Below are positions 24,730 through 33,707 of a stretch of 43,399 nucleotides of DNA, piece by piece. How positions within the stretch are numbered: the first letter of the stretch is position 1; each line of letters starts with the position of its first letter. The translations under genes were made by a program, and so were the position numbers. The stretch spans positions 1 through 43,399 of the IMG/VR virus record IMGVR_UViG_3300046511_000270; one strand, written 5' to 3'. This DNA is from a virus. The notes under the pieces are model-generated. The model had not been told where the DNA came from. It was given only the letters and a program-made list of their open reading frames with translations, and searched no databases.

Positions 24730-25380
24730 CTAGGTCATTGGCTGCGTTTGTTCACCTTGCGCGACGACGATCCGCAACGGCACGATCGCGCCGGCAATCC
24801 GCCCGTTGTGACCGGGGTCTTTTTGCACTTCGCCTTCGATCCGGCAGAACATGACGCCGCGCAGACCGAGGTTCTGTTGAAAGCCGCGAGGCGTCGGGTA
24901 AAGCACCGCCTCGATGCCATCGATCAACGTGTTGATCGTCGCCGCCGGAATAGCGTTCTGGTCGGCGCCGGCTTTGGTGAAAATCCAGGCTTCGCAGTGA
25001 AGCTCGATCATTGCCGCCGAAGTCGAGCCGCGGTCGGGGTGAATTTCGAGCGTCTCGACAAGGTAGAGCGCCGGCATGTCCTGTTCGGCGTTCGGGTCGG
25101 CGAGGCGGCGCTCGACCGTCTGGAAGCCCTGCGTCATTGCCGAGCCGGTGCGGTCGCCGATTGCCGGCAGCGATACCGTCACGCTCGGATCGAGGGTCGC
25201 GATCGTCGTGTCGCCGGCGAGCCCGTCGCCGACGACCGGCATTCCGACCATGAGCCCGCTCGTGTCGCTGACGTTGGCGAGCGTGACATCGCCCTCTGCC
25301 GTGTCGGCGGTGAAATTGAACACGAGCGGCGGCGAGTTGAGCAGATCGAACAGCGCGCCGACGATGATTTCGCGGATCAC
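24730..25380 (-). CDS. Tail terminator-like protein with inserted beta domain
   Basis: A 216-residue product overlapping the previous stop by four bases. Residues 1-20 (MIREIIVGALFDLLNSPP) and 95-216 (QDMPALYLVETLEIHP, HCEAWIFTKAGADQNAIPAATINTLIDGIEAVL) fit tail-terminator proteins. Residues 20-85 are an inserted Asp/Val/Gly-rich beta segment (GDVTLANVSDTSGLMVGMPVVGDG). It should cap the tail at the neck. Inference rests mainly on gene order. Confidence 0.62.
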   Translation of the reverse strand: MIREIIVGALFDLLNSPPLVFNFTADTAEGDVTLANVSDTSGLMVGMPVVGDGLAGDTTIATLDPSVTVSLPAIGDRTGSAMTQGFQTVERRLADPNAEQDMPALYLVETLEIHPDRGSTSAAMIELHCEAWIFTKAGADQNAIPAATINTLIDGIEAVLYPTPRGFQQNLGLRGVMFCRIEGEVQKDPGHNGRIAGAIVPLRIVVAQGEQTQPMT

Positions 25381-25850
25381 TGGCTCGCGTCCTTGACCGA
25401 TTGATCGACCGCGGCGGTGAGCTCGGCCAGGATGCGCGCGTGCATCGCTTCGGCCGGTCCGCGCAGGAACCGGCGCGCGGCGATGTTGGCGCGGCGCGTG
25501 TACGCGCTAACGGCGATCGAGCCGCCGGCGCGCTGGTACGCCCGCACCTGAAAACGCTGGTGCGCGCCGTATTCGAGCGCCGCGGCGGCGATGTTCGGAC
25601 CGGCGCCGCTCGGACCGAGCACGCGGACACGACCGCGCACCGCGGTTTCGCTGACGTCGACGAATGACCGCGTTTCGAGTTGCAGCCGGCCGGTGCGGCG
25701 TGGCTCGGCGGCGCGCACCCGCAGCCGTAGCTGGTCCGTCAACGTGGTGATCGTCGTCGTGAGGTTGGTCTTGAGCGTCAGCGGCAACCGCTCGAATTGC
25801 AGCACAAGGCGGCGATCGTCGGTTTTGACGGTGAAGACCGGCGGCGTCAT
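25377..25850 (-). CDS. HK97 gp10-like neck/tail-completion protein
   Basis: A 157-residue product from ATG 25850, overlapping the connector stop. It has a helical N-terminus with repeated Thr/Leu (LKTNLTTTITTLTDQLRLRVRAAEPRRTGRLQ), a TGRLQLETRSFV strand, AAALEYGAHQRFQVRAYQRAG and RRFLRGPAEAMHARILAEL. The R-TG-L followed by A-x-x-x-E-YG pattern is characteristic of HK97-gp10-type proteins. It should sit at the head-tail interface. Confidence 0.75.
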   Translation of the reverse strand: MTPPVFTVKTDDRRLVLQFERLPLTLKTNLTTTITTLTDQLRLRVRAAEPRRTGRLQLETRSFVDVSETAVRGRVRVLGPSGAGPNIAAAALEYGAHQRFQVRAYQRAGGSIAVSAYTRRANIAARRFLRGPAEAMHARILAELTAAVDQSVKDASQ

Positions 25851-26473
25851 CCGATGATGCCACGCCGGTAGGGGTTGAGCATTCCGGCGATGTCCTGCGG
25901 CAGCGGATCGCCCCCTGGCATTCCACCGACCCAATACTCTTGCCGCCCCATCCCCGGCGTTTCGGCCGCGCGCAGCATCGGATCGCGGCCGCGCCCGCTA
26001 TTGCCCATCGTGCAGAGATCGAGCACCGCTTGCTGAATGTCGTCCGGCACCGGGTCATAACCGGCGGTGTATTGCACGACGATCGCGCCGGCGCTCGACC
26101 ACTGCATCGGCTCGACGATCCGGTAAACCAGACCGGCGAATTGATCGACGCCGAAATCGACGGTCGGATCGAGCACGGTGCCGTCGACGGTGACGACGAC
26201 GGTCGTCGGATCGACCGGCGCCTGTGACAGCACGAGCGGCTCGCTCTGCGCGGTCGTGCAGCCGCCGCGGAAGTTGTCGACGTAGCCTTGCGGCACGAAA
26301 ACCCGGTTGCAGTAGCGTTCGGCTTGCCGCGACATGCGCTCGATCAATTTGGAGAGCCACGGATCGTTTGCGGTGTCGTTCGGCTTGATCCGGAGTTGCT
26401 CGCGGACATCGGCGAGCGTGACGAGCGCGTGCACGGGTTCCGGCGTCGCGATCGTCGTGTAAAGCGGTTTCAT
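25847..26473 (-). CDS. Head-tail connector (gp6-like)
   Basis: A 208-residue product from ATG 26473 with a 4-bp overlap upstream. The N-terminal half (VTLADVREQLRIKPNDTANDPWLSKLIERMSRQAERYCNRVFVPQ) is the helical bundle of gp6-like connectors. The middle carries a beta insertion (YVDNFRGGCTT..., VVVTVDGTVLDPTVDFG), and a C-terminal helix (YDPVPDDIQQAVLDLC) follows. It forms the ring below the portal. Confidence 0.85.
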   Translation of the reverse strand: MKPLYTTIATPEPVHALVTLADVREQLRIKPNDTANDPWLSKLIERMSRQAERYCNRVFVPQGYVDNFRGGCTTAQSEPLVLSQAPVDPTTVVVTVDGTVLDPTVDFGVDQFAGLVYRIVEPMQWSSAGAIVVQYTAGYDPVPDDIQQAVLDLCTMGNSGRGRDPMLRAAETPGMGRQEYWVGGMPGGDPLPQDIAGMLNPYRRGIIG

Positions 26474-27489
26474 CGCCGGCCGGTCTCGCCGTGGTAAAGC
26501 TCGAAAAAGCCGCGAATGTCGAGCACCGCGCCGAGCGTGCCGTCGCTCATAATCGGCACCGCGCGATATTCGTCGATCGCCCAATCGGCGATTGTCGGCC
26601 CCGGCGGGCCGGCCGGACCGCGTTCGCCACGCTCACCCGGCTTGCCGCGACCGCCGACTTGTCCCGACAGCGCCCAGCCGTCACCCGGCAGCGGACCGGG
26701 ATCCTCGCGCTTCGCGCGCCACTCCGAGCCGTTCATTGAAACAAGATCGAACTTTCGGTAAACGCGCGTCGGCTGGTAGAGCCCGCAGACTTCGCCGATC
26801 GGCGCGTCGAGCCCCGGCGGGCCGGCCGCGCCGCACCGCGCGAGCAAGACCCAATCGTCAGACGGCGGCGTCGCCGCGGTGTCGCGCTTCGCGCAATAGG
26901 TCGAGCCGTCGTGCGCGACGACCTGGCGCTCGTAATGCACCGCGCCGGCGACGAATTCGCAGACCGCAGGAAACGCGCCAGGAGGCCCAGGAGGCCCCTC
27001 TTTGCCGGTCGGCCCCTCTATACCGCCTGGTCCCGTTTCGCCACGCTCGCCGCGCTCCCCTGCGGCGCCTTGCGGCCCTTCGGCGCCGTCCTCGCCCTTG
27101 GGCCCCGGCGGTCCCGGCTCGCCGGCCGGTCCGGGTTCCCCGCGAATGCCGCTCGGGCCGGCCTCGCCGGCGACGCCTTGCGGCCCTTCGGCGCCTTCTG
27201 CACCGCGCTCGCCGGCCGGTCCTGGCGAGCCTTCCGCGCCGCTAGGCCCCGGTTCGCCGGAGCGCAGACCGTCGAGCTTCGCGGCGACGAGCTCGAAGAG
27301 CTCTAGCTTGATCTGCGCCAGTTGCCCGTTGAGCTCGGCGACGACGCGGCGGTGCTCGGCCGCGGTGAATTCGCGCTCGCGCTGCCACTCGCGGCGCTCG
27401 TCGGCGAGCACTCGGCCGAGAGCGTCCGTCCAGCCGTCATGCAGCGCGGCGGGCGGCTCGGATAATCCGGTCGGCAAGCTGGTTTGCAT
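26470..27489 (-). CDS. Collagen-like structural protein with CBM-like modules
   Basis: A 339-residue protein. Residues 1-75 form a charged helical/coiled region. Residues about 77-172 are an almost unbroken Gly-X-Y collagen-like run (GEPGPSGAEGSPGPAGERG and onward). Two short modules follow (about 178-215, ERQVVAHDGSTYCAKRDT; and 230-275, PTRVYRKFDLVSMNGSEWRAKRED) with a chitin-binding (CBM5/12)-like W/Y pattern, then another Gly-X-Y stretch and an acidic end. It overlaps the portal gene by about 50 bases. Probably a decoration or neck whisker that adheres to surfaces; unusual in this gene position. Confidence 0.75.
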   Translation of the reverse strand: MQTSLPTGLSEPPAALHDGWTDALGRVLADERREWQREREFTAAEHRRVVAELNGQLAQIKLELFELVAAKLDGLRSGEPGPSGAEGSPGPAGERGAEGAEGPQGVAGEAGPSGIRGEPGPAGEPGPPGPKGEDGAEGPQGAAGERGERGETGPGGIEGPTGKEGPPGPPGAFPAVCEFVAGAVHYERQVVAHDGSTYCAKRDTAATPPSDDWVLLARCGAAGPPGLDAPIGEVCGLYQPTRVYRKFDLVSMNGSEWRAKREDPGPLPGDGWALSGQVGGRGKPGERGERGPAGPPGPTIADWAIDEYRAVPIMSDGTLGAVLDIRGFFELYHGETGRR

Positions 27490-28903
27490 TTGGCTCGTTT
27501 CCGTCGTCTTCGGCCGGCGGCACCGGCGCCGGTGGCGTTGCCGGCGGTGTTACCGGGTCCGGCTGCTGTTTCGCGCCGTAGGACAGCGGCACGACCTGTT
27601 GCTGCACGCGCGGCTCGTCGCCGTCTTCGGCTGCCGGCAAGTCTTCGAGCCGTCGCGCTTCGTTCGGCGCGAAGATGCCGCCCTGCACGCCGCGCGCGAG
27701 CGCGTCGATCCGGTCCTTCATGTTGCTGCGCTCGAGGGCGGCAGTGTCGAGCTCTAGGTATTCGTCCGGCCAGCCGTCGAGCCCGAAGAACCGGCCGATC
27801 GCCTCTTCGATGTGATTGAGGCAAAAGCCGAGCCCTGACGCGATCCAGAACCGCATGAGATTTTCGACTGATGACTGCGGCCCTTGCTGGCCGAAGATGC
27901 TCAACAATTCGAGCGGCACGCGGTACGCCGAGGCGACGCGCCCATCGGTGATTTGCAGTATTTCGGCAAGCTGCGCGTCACGGCTCGTCGTTTGCGCCTG
28001 AGTCCATTTCATGCCCCAGGTCAAGATCGGCGTGCCGCCGACGTTCGCGCCCTTGGTCTGCTCGTCCCACGACGCGCGCGACGCCTTTAGCTGCGCGTCG
28101 GTCAGTTGTTGATCGGTCGAGAGCACGCCGGACGGGCGGCCTTGGTTGGCGGCGAAGGTAAGCGCCTGCTGCACCATCTGGTTCGACGCCGCGACGTCGA
28201 TCATCGCCGCGGTGAGCGGCGGCTCGCCAATCAGCGGGCGATAGCGGTTGCGGTAGGTGTCAAGCCGAACGTGCAAGACGTCGCGCGCCGGCACCGCGCC
28301 GAGCATTTCCTTTGGGATCGCGTTGTCGATGACCGGATTGCCGGCCAGGTGGTAATAAATCTCGCCGCTGCCACCGGCGATCCGCGGCGCCGATATGCGC
28401 GAATCCATCAGGTGAAGCTCGACGACTTCAAAGCGGTTGTTGCGAAGCGCGAGCGCGTAAGCGTTGCCGTCGTCGTAAAGCGAGCCGGTCAGATTGAGCA
28501 AAAAGTCGGAAATCGACTGGTAGCTGTTCGGCCGTTTCAGAATGCGCGACAGCGCCGAATTCTTCACCCGCTCGCGACCGCCGTCGCCGGTCGATCGCCA
28601 GTGAGTGCCGGGGCACATGGCGGTCGTCTGCGCGTAAGCCGCGATGCACGAGTGCACGATCGCGCCGCCGCTCGCCGGCAGCGGGTTGTAACCCAACTGC
28701 CAGAAGTTCCACGGCCAGCTTGTCGGAATGATGCCGCCGCCGAGCGGCAACAGGAAACCGTCGCCGATCTGCTGTTTGACGCGCGGCCGCAGCACTCGGC
28801 CGACCGCGGCTGATACTCGTGCGAGAGCGGTCGCCGGCGGCGCCACGGGGCGTTTACCGGCGAGCGCCGGTCTGCCGCGTGCCGGCGTTGACCGCGACCG
28901 CAT
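27437..28903 (-). CDS. Portal protein (HK97 family)
   Basis: A 488-residue portal. The N-terminal region is basic and Pro/Ala rich. The core (about 85-400) shows SCIAAYAQTTAMCP, LNLTGSLYDDGNAYALALRN, VLHVRLDTYRNRYRPLIGEPPL and VASAYRVPLELLSIFGQQGPQSSVENLMRFW, all classic for HK97-type portals. The C-terminus ends with a Pro-rich tail and Arg-rich helix. ATG 28903 overlaps the preceding gene by 50 bases; an internal GTG closer to that stop is possible. It forms the dodecameric DNA channel with the terminase. Confidence 0.92.
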   Translation of the reverse strand: MRSRSTPARGRPALAGKRPVAPPATALARVSAAVGRVLRPRVKQQIGDGFLLPLGGGIIPTSWPWNFWQLGYNPLPASGGAIVHSCIAAYAQTTAMCPGTHWRSTGDGGRERVKNSALSRILKRPNSYQSISDFLLNLTGSLYDDGNAYALALRNNRFEVVELHLMDSRISAPRIAGGSGEIYYHLAGNPVIDNAIPKEMLGAVPARDVLHVRLDTYRNRYRPLIGEPPLTAAMIDVAASNQMVQQALTFAANQGRPSGVLSTDQQLTDAQLKASRASWDEQTKGANVGGTPILTWGMKWTQAQTTSRDAQLAEILQITDGRVASAYRVPLELLSIFGQQGPQSSVENLMRFWIASGLGFCLNHIEEAIGRFFGLDGWPDEYLELDTAALERSNMKDRIDALARGVQGGIFAPNEARRLEDLPAAEDGDEPRVQQQVVPLSYGAKQQPDPVTPPATPPAPVPPAEDDGNEPNANQLADRIIRAARRAA

Positions 28904-29399
28904 TCGACGGCGGTGCCGCGGTCGAGCCGCCGGCGTTTGTCGCGGTGACGATGCACGTCAAGCTGTGGCCGGCGTCGCTCGCCGCGATTTCGTAGGTGTC
29001 GCCGGTTTTGCCGAGCTCGACGCCATCGCTCAGCCACGAATAGGCGTAGCTCGTCGGCTCGCCTTCCCAGGTGCCCATCGTGCACGAGAGCGTCGCGCCG
29101 ACCGTGCCGGCGCCGGCGACATACGGCACCGTGACATTGACCGGCGCGGACGGTGCCGGTGTCGGCCGGTCCGGCACATGCGCGGTCTCGATCGCGTTCT
29201 CAATAAAGGCTTGCTGCAATCGCAGCGACGGCATTTCCAGATTATTTGGGTCGGCCATGTCGTCGGGGTGCATCAGGCCGAGCCGAGTCATGTCGAGCTC
29301 TTCCTGTGTCGGTGTCGGCACGCTGCTCGTCACCTTGAGCGTCTGGTCGGTCAAGGTCTGCCGCGCGGCTTGTTCCGCGCGGTATTCTTCCTCGGTCAT
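28854..29399 (-). CDS. Ig-like domain protein between capsid and portal
   Basis: A 181-residue product with a good ribosome site (AGGAG seven bases before ATG 29399). Residues 1-75 are charged and helical. Residues about 85-172 form a bacterial Ig-like fold: VTVPYVAGAGTVGATLSC, TWEGEPTSYAYSWLSDG, TYEIAASDAGHSLTCIVTATNAGGST, with Cys105 and Cys148 placed as the Ig strands require. Ig-like domains on capsids are decoration or adhesion elements. It follows the capsid gene after a hairpin at 29424-29446. Confidence 0.78.
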   Translation of the reverse strand: MTEEEYRAEQAARQTLTDQTLKVTSSVPTPTQEELDMTRLGLMHPDDMADPNNLEMPSLRLQQAFIENAIETAHVPDRPTPAPSAPVNVTVPYVAGAGTVGATLSCTMGTWEGEPTSYAYSWLSDGVELGKTGDTYEIAASDAGHSLTCIVTATNAGGSTAAPPSNAVAVNAGTRQTGARR

Positions 29400-29423
29400 C
29401 AGCGGACTCCTGTTTGGTGACGA

Positions 29424-29446
29424 TCCGGCGCCGCCACAGCGCCGGA
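29424..29446 (-). terminator. Hairpin after the capsid gene (attenuator candidate)
   Basis: TCCGGCGC (29424-29431) and GCGCCGGA (29439-29446) make a perfect 8-bp stem with a 7-base loop in the short gap between the capsid stop and the next start. No U-run follows, so it may partly terminate or protect the abundant capsid message rather than stop transcription fully. Confidence 0.4.
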
Positions 29447-29468
29447 ATGCGCCACGTGTACCGTCTGG

Positions 29469-31439
29469 CTACCAAGTGACGGCCGCAATCCAGGCGACGA
29501 CGCCGGTGCGGCGCATCGCCCAATTCATCGGCAAGACCATGCGGAGCGCGAGGCTGTCGGTCTGGAACAGATTGCGGACCGGCGCCGCGACGGTCGGCGG
29601 CGTGCCAGGGGTGCCGATTTGCAACGGCGTCGTATCCTCGAAGTGCAACGTCGCTTGGTCGCTGACGTCAAACCGCGGATCGTCACCCGTCACCGACATG
29701 AAATCGTCGGCGTTCATCAGGATCACGGTGCCGAGCGGAACCGTATTCGACTCGATGACCGGATAACCCTGCAGCATCCCGCTGTCGATCTCGGCCTTGA
29801 ACGGGAAGAAACCGCCGGCGTTCATCGTCAGCGAGATCGAAACCGCTTGCTGCGGGTTCATGATCCAGACCGGCACCCGAAGCGCGTTCGCGGCCGAGAG
29901 GACCGCAATCAGTTGCTTCACGTCGGCGACGAGCGCGGCAAAGCCGCCGCCGGCGGTCGGCGTCAGACCGGCGACGCCGTTGCGGAGCCCCGCCGGCCGG
30001 ATCGCGGTCGCCGGATTGGCGTCGATCAAGATCGTGTCGACCGCGACCTCGGTGTCCTCGGTAATCAGTTGCCGGAGTAGTTGCTCGATCTGCGGCGTCG
30101 AGTGCTCGGCAAGCTCGCGGGTGTACGAGCAGATGATCGCCATCTTTTTGAGACCGATCGTCACCGGCGTAAATGCGGCCTGGCGGACCGGGATCGGGGC
30201 GCCCTCGCCGACGAATGAGCCGGCGACCGCCGGCGTCGACGAGCGCGTCGGCATTGACAGTTGCGCGAACCGGCCGAGCGACGCCCGGAAACCCTTGGCC
30301 GATAGCGGACGGAAGATGCTCGCCGGCATGAGCGCGTCGAAAAATTCGCCGTATTGGATTGCGGCGAGTTCCGCGGCCCATCCGGTCGTCGTCAGCGTCG
30401 CCGGCGCCGACGCGGCGCGCGTAAACCACTCGTGAATCTCTCTCGTCGTCGCGAAATCGGCATAGTGCCCGTACCGCTCGGCGAGGATCGCGTCGACCGG
30501 CTTTTTCGTAATGTGCGCGAGCGCGGTCACGACGCAGTGACGGATAAAGAGATAACCGGGCTCGACTTCGCGCTGCGGCTGCGGTTGCGCCCACACTGGC
30601 CGGTCGGTCCGCTGGTTGCCTCCTGGCGGAATGACCGTGGTTCGCGACGCCGGCACGACGATCGGCTGCTCGGTGCTGTTGCCGAGTGCGCGCTCGGCGC
30701 GTTCCATTGCAGCGATCTTCGCGAGCGCGGCCTCGATCCGCTCGGTGAGCTCGTTCGATTTGGTGAAGTCGTCGGCAGCAATGAGGCCGCCGAGCTCGTC
30801 GCGCATTGTGTTGACTTCGATTTGCGCGGCTTGAATCCGTTCGCTTAGCTGGTTCATCGGTTGATGCTTTCGGATGAGGTTTCCGGCTGGCACGCCGATG
30901 GACCCGCGAGATTGCCGCGCTCGATCGTCATCGGCCGACACGCCGAAGATCAATCGCTGCCCCTCTGCGGAAATGCCGAGCGCCTTCGCGACCGCGAGCG
31001 CGTTCGGGTTGGCTGGCACCGTGACGAGAGAGCACTCGACGAGCTCTTGCTCTAGGAAATGCAGACCGCCGATTTGCGAGCCCTCGAGCGGCTCGATCTT
31101 GTCCGGTGCGCTCGGGTGAAAACCGACCGACACCGCGCGCAGCACTCCGCCGGACACGGCAGCGTGCAATTCGCGCATCCGGTCCGACACCGGCGTCAAG
31201 AGATCGAGCCGGCCGCGGAGCTCGCCGTCGCGGACCCCGACGTCGAGCCATCTGCCGATCGGAAAGCGCGAGTCGTGACCGAACAGCGCGATCGGATTTT
31301 TGCGGAAGTTGTCGAGCAGCCAGCCGTCCGGCTCGATCACGTCGCCCATGCGGTCGACGCTGCCGTCCGACATGATGAATTCGAGCGGATCGTCACCCGG
31401 TGGCGGCGCCGCGACAGTCTTGATCCGAATGCCGTTCAT
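29469..31439 (-). CDS. Fused prohead protease-major capsid protein
   Basis: One 656-residue reading frame contains both HK97-type functions. Residues 1-155 are a U35-type prohead protease: VDRMGDVIEPDGW, catalytic His55 in ALFGHDSR and Ser104 in RAVSVGF, then ECSLVTVPANPNALAVAKA. Residues 195-255 are a delta-domain-like coiled coil (MNQLSERIQAAQIEVNTM...). From about 340 follows an HK97-fold capsid (GWAAELAAIQYGEFFDALMPASIFRPL..., VPVWIMNPQQAVSISL, GYPVIESNTVPLG). ATG 31439 lies eight bases after the terminase stop. An internal ATG at 30857 (residue 195) could give a separate capsid protein. Confidence 0.9.
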   Translation of the reverse strand: MNGIRIKTVAAPPPGDDPLEFIMSDGSVDRMGDVIEPDGWLLDNFRKNPIALFGHDSRFPIGRWLDVGVRDGELRGRLDLLTPVSDRMRELHAAVSGGVLRAVSVGFHPSAPDKIEPLEGSQIGGLHFLEQELVECSLVTVPANPNALAVAKALGISAEGQRLIFGVSADDDRARQSRGSIGVPAGNLIRKHQPMNQLSERIQAAQIEVNTMRDELGGLIAADDFTKSNELTERIEAALAKIAAMERAERALGNSTEQPIVVPASRTTVIPPGGNQRTDRPVWAQPQPQREVEPGYLFIRHCVVTALAHITKKPVDAILAERYGHYADFATTREIHEWFTRAASAPATLTTTGWAAELAAIQYGEFFDALMPASIFRPLSAKGFRASLGRFAQLSMPTRSSTPAVAGSFVGEGAPIPVRQAAFTPVTIGLKKMAIICSYTRELAEHSTPQIEQLLRQLITEDTEVAVDTILIDANPATAIRPAGLRNGVAGLTPTAGGGFAALVADVKQLIAVLSAANALRVPVWIMNPQQAVSISLTMNAGGFFPFKAEIDSGMLQGYPVIESNTVPLGTVILMNADDFMSVTGDDPRFDVSDQATLHFEDTTPLQIGTPGTPPTVAAPVRNLFQTDSLALRMVLPMNWAMRRTGVVAWIAAVTW

Positions 31440-31446
31440 CGCTGTA

Positions 31447-33147
31447 TCACCCGACCAATGCCGACACGTTCGCGATCTGCGGCCCCTCGCCGGTCGAGGC
31501 GCCGATCGCCATCGCGAGCGCGACCATCCCGTCGATCCGGCCGGTGCTGCGCCGCTTGTCGTAAATCCGGTTGGCTTTCGGGTCGGCGATGTGCACCGCC
31601 GACGCCGCGGCATAGGTCAGCGCCGGATTCTTCCGGACGCGCAGCTTGCCCTTGCCGATCAATTCTTCGAGAAGCTCAACCGAGCGCGGCATCCACAAGC
31701 CGCTGTCGGCCGAGCGCGCATATCCTTGACCGTGCGGGACGAGCTCGACATCGAGGCCGAGCTCGTCAATGTCGCGCTCAAGGTACTTAATCCGATATGG
31801 GTCGTAGGCGATCCGGTTTAGGCTGCGCTCGGCTTGCAATTCGCTGATCCGCTGCGCGACGAAAGCGTAATCGACCGCGCGACCCGGCGTCGCCGTCACA
31901 TGACCGCCGGCGACCCACAGTGCATAGGGCACGCGATCGCGGCTCGACCGCTCGCCGAGCGTATCGGCCGGCGTCCAAAACTCGACGACCGCGTGCACGA
32001 TGCCGGCGTGATCCGGCTCATAGACCCGCGCCAGCGCGGTCAAGTCGCGCGTGCCGCTGAGATCGAGACCGCCGACGACTTCGAGCCCAGCGAGCGCGTC
32101 CTCGTCGAATTCGGCCTCGCACGCGCGCCACAGCGCGCCGTCGATCGCCGGGTTCGCCGCGTCGACCCACTGACAGAAATTCAGCCGCCGGACGAGCGAC
32201 GCCTTCGCCGGCATCCCCTTCGCTTCGCGGACTTGCTTCCGCAGATATTCCGGTTGGATTGTGACGCCGAGCGACGGGTTGGCTTTCTTCCAACACCGCT
32301 CGTCGTCGAGCGGCTCGTCGCCCTCGTCGAGCGCGCAGACATAGCCAAACCACTCGTCGTCGACGACCTGGCCCGTGACGACGCGCTCGGTGTATTCGTG
32401 ATGCTGGAAGCAGATCGAGCCGCGGTCGACGCCGCTATTGGTGATTTCGAGGATCAGCGGTTGCCGCCGACCCTTTACGCCGGCGGTGATTTTCTCGATC
32501 ACGACATCGGTCGGATGCTCGTGCACCTCGTCGATCAAGGCGAAGTGCACCCGCTTCCCGTCGAGCCCGCGGCCTTCCGACGAGACCGGCCGGAAAAAGC
32601 TCGCCGCGTCGAGATACGCGAGATTAAACACGGCGCGTTCGCCGGACTTTTGCAGTCGCCGCGTCAGCGCCGGCGACCGCTCGACCATGCGAACCGCGTC
32701 ACGAAACGGGATCTGGGCTTGATCGCGCGTCACCGCCGCGGCGTAACACTCGGCGCCGCGTTCGCCATCGGCCGTCAGCATATAAAGCCCGAAGCCGGCA
32801 CCGAGCGGCGACTTACCGCTGCCCTTGCCGGTCTCGACGTACCCGGTCCGATAACGCCGCGGTCCGTCTTTGCCGCGCCGCCAGCCGAATAGGCTTCCGG
32901 CGACAAACGCTTGCCATGCTTCGAGCTTGAACGGTTGCCCCGCCCGATCGCCGTCCGGCAACCGCAGCACCGTCGCGAAAAACTTGATGACGCGACGGCA
33001 CTCGCGGACGTCCCAAAAGAGACCGCGATCCGGACCGCTTTCGAGGTCGGCCAGGTGTCGCTTGCACGCCGCGCGGACAAGCGGACCGGCGACCGTCTTG
33101 CCGGCTAATACCGATCGAGCATAGCGCGTCGCTGCGTCAGCGATCAA
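31447..33147 (-). CDS. terL: Terminase large subunit
   Basis: A 566-residue packaging motor of the Terminase_1/HK97-like family. Walker A is ETGKGSGKS at 105-113, Walker B LIDEVHE at 204-210, and the coupling region ITNSGVDRGSICFQHHEY near 235-255. The C-terminal RNase H-like nuclease begins with GGLDLSGTRDLTAL near 357-370 and continues to AYDPYRI and the RRSTGRIDGMVALAMAIGA end. It overlaps the small-subunit gene by 11 bases. It cuts concatemers and drives DNA into the prohead. The family commonly works with HNH proteins at cos sites, and an HNH gene is nearby. Confidence 0.95.
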   Translation of the reverse strand: MIADAATRYARSVLAGKTVAGPLVRAACKRHLADLESGPDRGLFWDVRECRRVIKFFATVLRLPDGDRAGQPFKLEAWQAFVAGSLFGWRRGKDGPRRYRTGYVETGKGSGKSPLGAGFGLYMLTADGERGAECYAAAVTRDQAQIPFRDAVRMVERSPALTRRLQKSGERAVFNLAYLDAASFFRPVSSEGRGLDGKRVHFALIDEVHEHPTDVVIEKITAGVKGRRQPLILEITNSGVDRGSICFQHHEYTERVVTGQVVDDEWFGYVCALDEGDEPLDDERCWKKANPSLGVTIQPEYLRKQVREAKGMPAKASLVRRLNFCQWVDAANPAIDGALWRACEAEFDEDALAGLEVVGGLDLSGTRDLTALARVYEPDHAGIVHAVVEFWTPADTLGERSSRDRVPYALWVAGGHVTATPGRAVDYAFVAQRISELQAERSLNRIAYDPYRIKYLERDIDELGLDVELVPHGQGYARSADSGLWMPRSVELLEELIGKGKLRVRKNPALTYAAASAVHIADPKANRIYDKRRSTGRIDGMVALAMAIGASTGEGPQIANVSALVG

Positions 33148-33616
33148 AAAACCCTGCCGGGTCGTCGTCGTGCTCGTCGTCGAGCCGGACGCGACTGCGC
33201 GCCGATGGCGTCATGCCGAGCTCGGCGGCATAGCGCACCATGTCCGACATCGCCTTGTTGGCAGTGCCGACGATCGGGTTCTGGATCGTGTTGCCGTTGC
33301 TCGTCTTGATGAGCAATCCTCCGGTGCCGGGATTGCGCCGTGCGAGCTCGGCAAGGATACGCTCGGCTAGAACCCATCGACCGTATGCTTGGCAGTAAGC
33401 CGCGAGCACGCCGCGGTCGATCGCCGTCAGCATACCGGCTGCCAGGAGCCGACGCGCGACGCGCTTCCATTCGGTCAGACCGTCCTTGCTGAGCTCGGCC
33501 GGTGCATCCGGCAGCAGCGGTCCCGGCCGAGGCTCTGCTCGATTGAGCTTTCGCCCGCCGGGATTGCCGGTAATGAGCTTGAGGTGCGTCGGCTTGGGCT
33601 TCCGGCCGGTTATCAT
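33137..33616 (-). CDS. terS: Terminase small subunit (P27 family)
   Basis: A 159-residue product from ATG 33616. It begins MITGRKPKPTHLKLITGNPGGRKLN, almost the signature of P27-type small terminases (GRKPKPTxLKxxxGNPGxRPLN). Residues 40-150 are helical (LTEWKRVARRLLAAGMLTAIDRGVLAAYCQAYGRWVLAE, NPIVGTANKAMSDMVRYAAELGMTPSARSRVRL). It recognises the packaging site and recruits the large subunit. An in-frame TTG at 33661 gives a poor Pro-rich extension and was not used. Confidence 0.92.
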   Translation of the reverse strand: MITGRKPKPTHLKLITGNPGGRKLNRAEPRPGPLLPDAPAELSKDGLTEWKRVARRLLAAGMLTAIDRGVLAAYCQAYGRWVLAERILAELARRNPGTGGLLIKTSNGNTIQNPIVGTANKAMSDMVRYAAELGMTPSARSRVRLDDEHDDDPAGFFDR

Positions 33617-33707
33617 GTGACGGGGGGGCGGCTCTTTTTTTGCGGGAGGGGCCCCCGGCAACCGGTGCCAGCATTTGCACGCGCAAAAGCGAAACGCGAA
33701 CCGGGGG
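33617..33707. other. Gap between HNH and small terminase genes, cos candidate
   Basis: These 91 bases have no gene. They hold two G/C clusters (GGGGGGGCGG near 33619 and GGGAGGGGCCCCCGG near 33644) and a T8-like run. In HK97-like phages with HNH-associated terminases the cos site is usually beside these genes, so this is the best place to look for it. No defined cohesive-end sequence is recognised. Confidence 0.3.

Noticed and set aside
26590-27250. G/C triplet repeats as a possible CRISPR or microsatellite array
   Set aside because: These encode the collagen-like Gly-X-Y residues; there are no regular spacers.
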